A stretch of DNA of 64,000 nucleotides from Ceratodon purpureus (Eukaryota > Streptophyta > Bryopsida > Pseudoditrichales > Ditrichaceae): positions 1,685,852 to 1,749,851 of the forward strand of contig CM026426.1 in the NCBI GenBank assembly GCA_014871385.1, written 5' to 3'. This document shows, one piece after another, positions 37,130 through 47,700 of this stretch. The position numbers were made by a program, and so were the translations under genes. Positions within the stretch are counted from its first letter, which is position 1. Each line of letters starts with the position of its first letter. The notes under the pieces were generated by a model, which saw only the letters and a list, made by a program, of their open reading frames with translations, did no database searches and was not told the origin of the DNA.

Positions 37130-37340
37130 TTGCAAGTTAGTCACTTGAACACCCCTCTTGCACCGGATGTCTCGAAGAAAGTGGATGGCATTCGGGTATT
37201 TTCCAAGCCTTACGGGCATAATGAGCAAGAAGCGCCGCTTGTGGCTGTGCTTTTGCCTCCAAACCATGTGGCCCATCGTTTGAAGATGAACTTAAGAAGC
37301 TTAAGGCCAAGTTGAAGAAGCAGAAGGTTAAGAAGTAGGA
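37130..37340 (+). pseudogene. Small relic reading frame with Lys-rich end
   Basis: Starts MQVSHLNTPLAPDVSKK. After a frame change near 37279 the bases encode FEDELKKLKAKLKKQKVKK and a stop at 37338. This could be the tail of the preceding DUF7869-type element. Not recognised. Confidence 0.3.
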
Positions 37341-39161
37341 TTTTGATTAGATCTTAATTTTGGATTTATTAGGCAAGTAATTTGGAAGCAATGCATTGGT
37401 GGCATTTGTCTTTTTGCTTAGATTTATCATTGGCTCTTAATTTGAAACTAATGGGTTAGTTGTCAACCTGTGATTCTAATCTTTGCTTTGGTGGTGTAGT
37501 GGATGTCTTTTTGATATAAGAAAGGATCATTTTGGCAACTCTTGTAAAAGTTTGTCGTGTAAGTGTTATTCTTTTGTTTTAGATCTTATGTATACTTTAC
37601 TCACGATTTGAATCATGTCTTGAATTCATGAACAATACAAGTGATCCATCCTTCCTCTTTTGATATTATATGGCTGGTAAGCAATGTTTGGTCACTGAGT
37701 AGGTAGTTACGTTAGTATATAATTATTGGTCATGAGGTCAATGACAATCCTTATTTAGGTACCTATGTACCAAGGTCTGTTTAAAATGCCCTAGCTTTAT
37801 GCGTAGTATACACTTCATAGAGTTTGGCAGTGTTAGAGCGCCCATATCCTACGCATGGTGCATAGGATCTTGCTTTTGGTGTAAATGGTGTACATGTTCT
37901 TGTATCAAGTATGGTGTACATGTTTTCTTAAGGAATGGGTGGAAACGCCATATTTGAGCTGATTTGCTAGCTAGGGAAGACCAAGTGTAGAAAAGAAGAA
38001 AGACGAAGAGAAGAAGTAGAAAGAACACCACTTTATTGTTGGAGGTAATCCCTACATATATGGTAGTCTTCTTTCCATCCAATCTAGCCAAATTAGGCTT
38101 TGACATAGAATGAGAGTAGATAGACGAGTCAATAGTAGAGGGACGTTCTACGCTAGCCATCCACTTGCCCAAACCTACATGTAGACATATATGTCGATAT
38201 TAAGTAGACGGTCTAGGGTCCTCATGTGCCTTCCATGAACTATAGGTTGGAATCTACTACGGACGAAAAGAATCATCTTTTATCCCTGCCAAAGTATTGG
38301 TTATCGAGGAATAGCGATAAACAATCTCACTCTATGTGATCTGTAGAACAACAGACGCTACCTATTGCAAAGGTAGGATCTATGACTTTGCTTTCTTTTA
38401 TTGTACAATAGCCGTTGGTTCTTCATGGAAACAAACTTGGCATGGTTTTGACGTGCTACACATTATTTTTGATAAATTGAGTGGATACAAATCTATTATG
38501 TTGCAACAATCATCATGACTATAAAATAATATACAAAAAGACAATTTGTCATTTTATGTCAAGTTGTTCTACCTTATTAATGATAGTATCTATTCACAAT
38601 ATAAATTAGAGAACTCAAGAATATTTGAAGTTTCAAATTATTGATTATTACTTAGGATAATTTTGGTTTTTTCTCAATTAGTTCTTCTATTCTAGAGAAA
38701 TGATTATAGAACTACATTGCTTGCTTTTAAAGTTGTGGTTTGTCATGTTAGAGAGCTTTAACAGTTTGAGCAAAACATTAGTAATGCCTAAGGTGGTTCT
38801 TCTTATCTTCTACTATATGGATGTATACATGGGATGTTTTTCTTATTACTTTTTCTTTTTGGATCTTGTCACTAGAATTGACAATTTTTAGTTGTATTTT
38901 AATGACATATGCTAAAGATAATTAAGACTTATCATATGACCAAAGTCAAAATTGATATCGAAAGATTACAGAAGTCATTTGATTAATCTATATCAATAAA
39001 ATAACCATGTGTGTTTGGATGTGAATTCCACAATGAACCTTACATGAAACACAATTGATTTGTCTTTTCAAAACATGCAACATTTTTCACTACTTCAAAA
39101 GTTGTTTATGTATTATTTTAAAAATTCAAATTATCTACTATGTATGTTTTGACACTGTCTA

Positions 39162-39241
<80 letters not shown>

Positions 39242-39717
39242 GCAATTTATAAATGCATACATGATTTTTTTTCAAATCCTTCAAATCTTGGTATGTTTTT
39301 CTTTAAATATAATTTAAAGTTATTTTAGATATGAACTTGAATCTAAAACTAATATAGTCAATGTAAATATAATCTGCCACATTATGAAAATTTCATATAA
39401 TGATGTGTATATTTTCACAAAGTCTATGTATTATCATGCTTTCATATTTTCATTCAATCACAGTAATTTTTAATACAAGTTAACAATAACTTCAAAAATT
39501 TATGTGTCAATTATAGAAAACTTGTGTAAAACTTTGCATGCCCAATAGAAAAATCTTAGGATAATACTATATTAAGCAATGATTCGTGGTGATTCATAGG
39601 CCACCACATAATCTAGTTCAATGTTAATAATTTTATAAGCCAACCTTTTATTGTCTAATTTTTCATAATGTAGGTATCAAAACATTAAAACTAAAATTTA
39701 TGTTTTCTTAATTATAG
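37341..39717. other. AT-rich stretch without recognised genes
   Basis: A few short open frames, none recognisable. A short direct repeat of TGGTGTACATGTT lies near 37888-37925. From about 38500 the DNA becomes markedly more AT-rich than its surroundings, up to about 40900. Confidence 0.5.
39166..39239. repeat. (AT)n microsatellite
   Basis: About 37 AT units without interruption. Confidence 0.97.
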
Positions 39718-39914
39718 GTTATAGATATGGAAAAAGAAAAAGAAAGAGCAATGCGGCAAATTGAAATTTTAAAACTATATATTGAAACTCTCAAAAAAGA
39801 AATTGAAGATTGGCAAGAAAAGACAAAAAAAGCTGAATCAAAATATGACGAAGTTGAATTAGAGTTGGAAGGAACAAAAGACATGTTAGCATCCAAAAGA
39901 TCTGAATGTGAAAG
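39718..39914 (+). CDS. Orphan coiled-coil exon
   Basis: Bounded by a TTATAG acceptor at 39717 and a GT donor at 39915, open in phase 0. It encodes VIDMEKEKERAMRQIEIL and about 47 further residues rich in Lys and Glu with clear heptads, so it should form a coiled coil. No partner exon is recognised nearby. It could be an internal exon of a large gene with long introns, or a piece carried in by rearrangement. Confidence 0.4.
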
Positions 39915-41249
39915 GTATATTTATATTCATATACAAAATTTAAATTTTAATATATTTATATATTGAAGATCAAATACATTGTTATTGGTCTTTGTAGATC
40001 ATATGTACGTAAAAATTCTATTCATTAACAAAATCTAATACAATCTTACATAATATTGTTTAAGTGACCAAGTTATATCAAACTTCTTGTATACATCATA
40101 TTTTATGAGTTCTTATTAATCATAAGCTTACATCAAATCATAAAGTTCATACAAAGTTTCCATTTGATAGTTAAGCCCATTGATGGGTATTAAAACAGTT
40201 TTATTTAAATATATATAGTTTTTAATTATTATAAAATAATTTTACTGATTTTTTGATGTTTTAAGGATTTATATAAAACATCATAAAATGGTTGAGTAGC
40301 TATATGAAAACCTAGTATACGATCAATACATTACAAAGGATTTTTACAAATTATGTTTATTAAGCAATGATTAACTGTAGTTGTAAATAATAAGGCCAAA
40401 GCAAGAGTTGTGAACATAAAATAAGATTATAATGATATGTTTCAAGGTGTAAAAGAATGAAATAATCACGGTTCATCTTTGAAATGGTCTCAAAAATTTA
40501 ATTGCACTAATTGATGTTTGAATATGTAAAAGTCTTTTCAAAAAGAATTCTAATTTAACCCATAGATGTATAGAAACGATTCTTACAAGATCAAAATTTT
40601 AAATTTTTAAACCAAATTTTAATAAATTAATATAATTTTTTTTTGGAAGTTCGAGAGTTTCTATCTTTGAACATTGCATACAAAAAGATGATTATTTATT
40701 GGTTATTAGCTTTATAATCATTGCATTCACTTATGTTTTATGTCTTATTTCAAATTAGAAGCAACTATTGGACATTATATTAAAATGAAAATAATTTAAT
40801 TAATAAAAATTAATTAAATTTGAGGATTTGGATATTATAGTTATCCACCTTAATTTGAGATACCTTATAGTTATCTTTTACAAATGTTAAAACCATTGAA
40901 ATTACCTATAATGGTCTTCAATTGGAAGTAACTTGCCATGATATAAATGTGTATGTTTATAATTGTTTTGGTTTGACATGTTAGCCTCTACATTATCCTC
41001 CTCAGACCTTGTAGTCTGTGGGTTCCATTGACTCCACTCAATGTGCAAACCCATTAAATTTTGGCACTTGTAAAGGAAAAACCCAAATCGCGAGTAAAAC
41101 AAAGTCCACCACCTTTACCGATGGTAGTGCACTCCCATTGATTCCAAAAGTTCTCTACTTTGGGGAAAAAGTGTATGTGCCCTAGCATAGGAGCAGGTTC
41201 TCTCATTGTGGAGGTGTGCAGCTAATGTGCGAAGTAATGTAGCTCCACT
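39915..41249. other. AT-rich stretch, no genes seen
   Basis: The only notable piece is 40985-41007, identical to 33580-33602 (see the gypsy relic). Confidence 0.45.
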
Positions 41250-41473
41250 ATGGAGACTCCCGTCTCTATAATAACCCCCTGTGGTTTAATTGCCCCACCT
41301 TCGAATAGCCGTGCCAGCGCGAGACGCACGAGACTGGCCCCACGGCCCTCCTTTACCTTCTTTTCCTTCTGAGACTGATTTCTTCCGCACGGTCTCGGGT
41401 TTTTTTCTGTTCAAAACGTGCCCCTGTCTCGCATGGGCCCTCCGCCATGTACGTCATGTTCAGCCCCGTGCTA

Positions 41474-41605
41474 CCTCGGCAGTCTCGAGACCCCCTTCCA
41501 CATCGGCAGTCTCGAGACCCCCTTCCACATCAGCAGTCTTGAGACCCCCTTCCACCTCAGTTGTCTGGAGACCCCCCTTGCCACCTCGGTAGTCTTGCCA
41601 CATCA
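41474..41605. repeat. ~31-base tandem repeat, about 5 copies
   Basis: Units resemble CAGTCTCGAGACCCCCTTCC plus a CTC(GA) or CATC(GA) linker. The core GTCTCGAGAC is itself a palindrome of the MULE-1 hexamer. Confidence 0.9.
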
Positions 41606-42157
41606 CCCTCAGTCTCGTCTGTGAGGGCCTTATCAAAGAGGGGGTATACGAGTGGAGACGCACCTCCCCCTTGTTGTTTTTGTCTCTCTGAAGCGATGTT
41701 GAGACGCTAGTAGATTCCTTTAGGGTTATTGTAGGGAGCCCAAATTCGAGGTGTGATATGGATTTTTTGGCTGCATCCTTTGTTTAACAGGTTGTTGTCG
41801 ATCTTGACGCATCTTGGATTAGTGCATACGAGCGACAATTCATTTTACAAAATCTTATCCCACTTCAACTCATTCGAGACCAGGTCCAACAATGCTCTGA
41901 TGGTCCTTTCACGAACAAGGATCTGAAGTGGGATTACAAGGGTTTGAAGCGTGGTGCTGCGTTGCCTATATCCCGTGGCTAAGGTACGAGGACTTTGTGC
42001 TAGGCGAGTCCTCAAAGCGGTCCAATGTGCAGATGAAGTTCCTCAAGCGCGAGACAGAGAGACACAAAGGATCCCATCCGCGACTAGACACTCCATTGTT
42101 GTCCATCAGATATGCTATATTTTGCTAGGTTGTGTATTAGTACTTTTTTTACTGTAG

Positions 42158-42270
42158 AGATGGGTCTCGTGCATGATTTGTAGTGACGGGTCTTGTGCAT
42201 GATTCTGTAGCGATGGATCTCATGCATGATTCTATAGCGTTGGGTCTCGTTCATGATTCTGAAGTGACCC
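42158..42270. repeat. ~28-base tandem repeat, 4 copies
   Basis: Units like GGGTCTCGTGCATGATTCTG, each carrying GTCTCG or a one-base variant. It lies between two coding blocks of the MULE-1 transposase. Confidence 0.85.
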
Positions 42271-43133
42271 TTTCGTTGTCTACTAGACTAGAGTGTGAGT
42301 TTGGGTCTCAAGACAAGATATTTTGGAAGTCACTGAAGAGATGATGACGCAACGACAAAAGTACACGAAGAAAGGTAAAAACATTCCACACGGGCTTGGT
42401 CGGAGGGGACCGAGACTCTCAGCGGCTATGAAGGAGGGGTCTTGGAAGCGTGGCTGCAAGTGTGCCATTTATGTGAGATGGGTGTTTTATCTCCGAGACG
42501 TTGTACAGATTGTCCTTCAAAATCCTTGCCACACGAATGGTGAAGGACTGATTGTGCACGGTATGGTGAAGGATGGCGAGAGGTCTCGCTTCACATCCAA
42601 CATGTCTCCCGAGACAAGAGCATTTGTGGAAGAGAACCTGTGTCTCGGTGTCTTGATTGCGAAGATTAAAAGCATGCACATGAAATTGGTGTTGAAACTG
42701 CGGGCTTAGGGCGCCCCTCCCTCCCGGAATCACTTCATATAAGACTGGAACATCCGCAACATAGCGGTGAAGGTGAATCAGGCTGTGTACCAAAAGGACG
42801 AGAACGACGTTGAATTGGTCCGCATGTGGATTCAAGCAAATCGAGACATTGTGTTCTACTATCAGGAACTGAACTCTAGCCTTGTTCCGGGATCTTTAAC
42901 GAGTGACAACATGCCATTTGTTATAGGCATTCAAACTAATTTTATGTTCCAAATAATGCTTGAGCACGGCCAAAATAGTGCCGTCTCGATTGATGCAACG
43001 TTTGGTACAAACGAGAAGAAGGTAAGCTATTATTCGGTCAGGTATCAAGATGGTAGGAAAAACAGGTTTTTGTGTCTCGTAGATAGGCAAGACAGATCTT
43101 TACATGTGCTAAGATCTTTTCAATGCAGTTTCC

Positions 43134-43142
43134 ACTATACAC
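43134..43142. repeat. Target-site duplication of MULE-2, left copy
   Basis: ACTATACAC, identical to 58860-58868. Nine bases is the length typical of Mutator-like elements. Confidence 0.93.
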
Positions 43143-43265
43143 GGGGAAAGTTCGTATGTGAGCGGAGAGCGTAGAGCGGAGAGCGGAGAGCATAGAATGG
43201 AGAGCACAGAATTGACAATTAGCAAAATTTTTAAAAGCAAAGTAGACCCTATAATTGTGGGAAAT
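43143..43265 (+). repeat. MULE-2 left terminal inverted repeat
   Basis: It starts GGGGAAAG, then GTATGTGAGCGGAGAGCG and repeated GAGCGGAGAGC units to about 43213. Weaker matching continues inward (GACCCTATAATTGTGG at about 43246), paired with GACCCTATAACCGTGG on the complement of the right end. Confidence 0.88.
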
Positions 43266-43545
43266 TACTAAATTAAGGCTTGATTTTGACACTTTTTTTA
43301 GAAAAAGAGTATATTACCGTGGAAATCAGGGTTATCTCTGGTATGAATTTATTACGTTTGTTCTCTTAGATACAAATTAGGGCTGATGTCATGATGACGT
43401 CATGCATATATTTTGTTAGATTTGTCATGGGTTTAGGCAAGATACAATGATCAGGCGTTAAGTTTTAGATCAAACAAATAATTCTTTCGTAGGATTATGT
43501 AAATGCACAAGGAAAAAAACAAATTTGAAAGAACATAAAGGAGGC

Positions 43546-44502
43546 AAGGTTTCAAAACTTCCTGGAATATTTCAAAATTCGTGTATAATATCTTAACTGC
43601 TGAAACCAAGATATACCTTGTTAGAGTCCTTGTCTTCATCAAAGATTACTCTGTCTACCTAGGCAACGAAGCATCTTCATTTGAGTGATACAAGTAGGAG
43701 ATTTTTCATCATGAAACAGCACTTGGTAAGCAAGGTTCTAGAGAAGGAGGTCACTCTTGGTTTCTTTAGCTTGTTTAGGGGTGGCGTATTAGGATAGTGA
43801 CACGGTCCTTGGCATTCTGTGCTGTATGCGAAGGTAGCGTAGGAGTTCGGGGGGGTCAATCTGCAAGCTTCCGTGGAACGTTTTAAGACTACAACAATTT
43901 AGTGTGTTGCGCGATGCCGAAGGTGTGTAATGCGAGATCGAGGAGGACGAGAGCGGCTGTAGGCTTGCCTCCAAAGGCACCGGCGAGTTATGAGGAGCTG
44001 CGGCCGTGGCTGCTGGAGGTGGAGCGCGCCAGGGAACGAGGCATGGACCTGCCACCGTTTAGGCACATCGGAAGCCTCCATGTTGGTGAAGGTGAATGGC
44101 GTTGGACAGTGCTTTGTACCAATGAGCTTCTCCGTATTATGGAGTTGTCTCTAATCCCGTATCCCTTGCTATCGAACGTCGATGAGAATCCAGTTGTTCA
44201 GCTGCCCGAAGTGATCATATCGGATGGCGAAACTTGCTGGTTTGATATGGACAAGAGTTGGACTGTATATCCTCCGAAAGATTAGTACTGTGAAGTCTAG
44301 TGGGGTGTTCGAATACATTCCTTTAGATTTGGTCCCTTATTGGATCTAGATACGAGTATTCCAGCACGATGGTTTAAGATAATTTAGACGATTCTAGGAA
44401 TAAGACAACTCGAAACCAACTAAAAGAAATGGTCTTAAAAGTTCGTGGAATATTTCAGAGTTCGTGTACAATAATGGAGTAGCAGAAACCAAGATGTACA
44501 CC
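43546..44502. repeat. Imperfect ~72-base direct duplication
   Basis: Bases 43546-43616 and 44430-44502 share GGAATATTTCA, TTCGTGTA and GAAACCAAGAT in the same order. They flank the 127-residue frame at 43902-44285. Confidence 0.65.
43902..44285 (+). CDS. Hypothetical 127-residue protein of MULE-2
   Basis: An open frame starting MCCAMPKVCNARSRRTR with a basic N-terminus, then YEELRPWLLEVERARERG and VGEGEWRWTVLCTNELLRIM, ending WTVYPPKD. The residue mix and codon use look like a real protein. It is not recognised. It lies between the left end and the 3' end of the minus-strand gene, and could be a small accessory protein or a captured exon. Confidence 0.5.
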   Translation: MCCAMPKVCNARSRRTRAAVGLPPKAPASYEELRPWLLEVERARERGMDLPPFRHIGSLHVGEGEWRWTVLCTNELLRIMELSLIPYPLLSNVDENPVVQLPEVIISDGETCWFDMDKSWTVYPPKD

Positions 44503-44799
44503 AAGTCAAGAGTAGGTAACATGGCTATGGAAATGTGGGATTTTGAATGATTAAAAAATAAATTACAGCGCAATTAAAATTTTGAGCATTTCTTTTGTAA
44601 CATTTCATTCTTCATATTATATTTTGAGCATTACAGTTGTGACATTCCATCCTTTACCAACACGGAGAGGAATTGGAAATAAGAATCATACCAAATTTAG
44701 GTTTAGGGTAGTAGAGTAGACGAAGGATTACGCAATGAACTCCAATTAAATCAAATCAAATCAAATGAAAACAACAGTAGACCGAAGCCTCCTTCAAAC

Positions 44800-47700
44800 T
44801 CACAACATGCTACAGTCGCTACTTTCACTCTCAGAACTAGATGACTCTGAATCTCCTTCTACCGCCTCGTCATCGACGAACAGAAGGGCCCTGGGATCAA
44901 AAGTAGTTGGCCGACTAGGAACATATGTTAGGGCTCCAGATTGAAACGCCTGTGCTAAGCCCTCTGCGTAGTCCGGAAGTATGAAAGGCTGAATCGGGCT
45001 GGAATGAAGACGCCACGATGGAGTAGACACTGCTCTTGGCCCACGTGGCGGTGTTGCTGAAACTACTCTGCAATAGAGAACCGATTGTGGTTACATCGAG
45101 TACGTAGAGCTGCAAAGAGAAGTAATGCTTGGATAATTTGAACAAAGAATAGAAGACTTACACCACTTATCAGGCCTTGGTCTCTTTGGAGGGGCTTCGC
45201 CTGCTGCTGCCGGCCTAGGATGCTTAGGAGGGCCCATGGCGGATGGTTTGAGAAGGGCGTTGAATATGGCTTCGTCCTCCTCAAAAGCGAGAATGTGACG
45301 ACCAATAGCCTGGGAAGCCTTGATGGAGGCCCCTGAAACTCGGAGAGAAACAAAGAAATGAGAAACTGTGGGAAAAACAAGAGGAATAATTAAGCAGAGA
45401 TATGCATGAATAGTTACCTGTTCCAGCATTCCAATCAAGAACTATGTCGCTGGGCTTCGACAGCTCCTCAATTATGCCCTGCATCATCTCAGGGGATTTC
45501 TCCCTTGGGCCTCTCCACGGCACCTCCCCATTCATGAGCTGCGATTCCACATCGGTGAAGTTGAAAATAGCATCACTCTCGGTAATGTTGAGGAGCCCAT
45601 GTATCAGCTCGGATTTCTTCGTCTGGAAGGAGAAAATACTGCCTCTACGAACGTAGACGCGAATCCAGAACCGCATAGTCTGCAGTCAAGCAAAACTACT
45701 GAGTAAAATTAAGCGGAAGGGTTATCAGTAAGTAAAGAGAAGGGTATGTTTAGGGAAAGTACCAAGTTCTCGGGGTTCGTAGGAGAAGTAAGGCCGAGGA
45801 CATTGACGCCCCACCAGTCCTTGAAAAGCACGTAGTCACCACCAGCAGCTTCTTCGTCGATATCCTTAGCCAGCTTCTGATCAGTGTTGTAGATGAGGCA
45901 GATGGCACCATCTTTCTGCAGGTAATTATCTGCAAAATGGAAGATGTCGAACACATAATCCTTCTCGCGAGAGTTCCAAGGCGGAATACTCGTGGGGGGA
46001 ACGGAAACGGATGGGACCGGAAGATTCTCAGGGATGTCGGCAATGATCAAGTCGACTCCCAGATGGTCCTCTTGTTTGCACTGGTCCGGAACTCTGTTTT
46101 TGCGGCCTGCTCCAAACTTGAGGAAACAAGAAAGCAGAGTTAGTAACTACATAGCGAGTAGAGGTGGCAGAATCCATTGAATGTCAAAATATCGGAACAT
46201 ACCTTGCGAATGAAGTCTTGAGTCTTGATCCAATCCGGGTCGCCACCTTTTCTCTCCTGTCTCTTATTTCGCCGCAACATGGAATCCACAGATGAGTTGA
46301 AAACAGAAACATGTGTGGAAATCGAAGCTCCAGCGGAAGAAGTTGTTTGAGGATATAGTTTGGCCTTCCTCTGCTCAAGGAGACCTCTGGTGATCTCCGA
46401 AGCACTGATCGAGGAAGGACTCGGTGAAGAAGTTGAAGAAGGCTTCGTAACCACATTACCTGGAGAGGGCTCTGGTGCCGTCTGCTCTGGAGCGGATGAC
46501 GCCGCACCAGTTTGCTGTGAAGCTTGTGAATGTGATCGCAAAGATTTCAGACGCCGAGCTCTCCCTTTCTTCGGTGGAGGAGCCGATGATTGGTCTTCAG
46601 GGCCTTTGTCATCTTCAGGACCATCCACCGTCTCTTCGACCACCACCTCACCCCCATCGTGTAAAGTCTTGACGTTCACCTCCGAGTCAATTGTGAAACC
46701 ACGATAGCAATCAAGATACTAGCATCCAGCATCCAAATGAGGAGCTTTGTACCTTTTCAACTGCTGGGGAGAATAGATACACTGGTCCGAGGTTGTTTGC
46801 GTCCAAGCACGGAAGTAGTTGGGGAGCTGCTGGACGGTGATGGCCCCCTTCAAAAGAAGCTCTCGCTTGAAGTACCTAAGGGATGAAATTTAGAAGGTTA
46901 GTAGCATAGAAAGCTATAGCAAATAATAATATGCAAATGCAAAACAGTTACGTAACATACCGGAAAATAACCCGTTTGACAACTTCAGCAGTTCCAGGGA
47001 ATTTAGCAAAGTTGGACTTCTTGTCGAAGGGCTTCTCAGCCTTCTTTCCAATGAACGTAGGGAAGGCCTTGTCCCATAACATAATACGTGAACTCTCGAC
47101 ATAGTCGCCCGGCTGTTGGACCTCAGGACATGCCCTCCAATCGATCTTGAGGTTCTCCGCCTTAAAAATGTCCTCGACCTCGTTGACGACGGCTTCCTCC
47201 AACTGTAATACAGAATTCAAATAAGTACCAATGAGAAAAGAATTCAGAAAGCATGTTTTAATTGGTAAGGCATATTTTGAAACCATACCCCAGCCCAGAA
47301 TGAAGCCCTGTTCAACCAAGGGTCGAAATCAGTATCCTTGAATCCGGGCGGTGGAAATCTGTAAGATATTCTGGAACTCAGAGATGAGTTCCACCACCTC
47401 AGCCACCGAACCTTGTATTTGGGCTCAACGGCCGCCGGACAGATCTTCTGGAGCTTATCGAGGGACATCTCCGGTTTAGAGTTTAGACTGTAATGCCGAT
47501 TGATCTGCCAGGTATATAGAAGTATTAGAAAATATTATATCAAAACATTGTAACAATTCCAAATACTTAACTGAAATTCAATGAAGGTGTTACCTCATTT
47601 AGGAAGTCATCTCCGTTTCTGGGATTTGCAATTGCCAAGTACTTGGTGAAGTCCTTATTCTTAATGGAGTCCACCATTTTCTCAGTCCCGTCATTCATGA

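Larger units (their letters stand above)
41789..43142 (+). pseudogene. MULE-1 transposase, N-terminal half
   Basis: Frames at 41789-42128 (LDASWISAYERQF; then YIPWLRYEDFVLGESS) precede a repeat patch. From 42323 the protein has GSWKRGCKCAIYVRW and a FAR1/MULE-like region, and then at 42767-43021 VFYYQE, FVIGIQTNFMFQIMLEHG and SIDATFGTNEKK. The Asp of DATFGTN (codon 42992) is the first residue of the DDE triad. A 107-base intron (43022-43128, GTAAGC to TGCAG) follows, then 14 exon bases up to the insertion point at 43142. There is a stop at about 42706 and one near 42740, and a frame change near 41990, so the gene was dying or dead apart from the insertion. The rest lies at 58869-60899. Confidence 0.85.
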
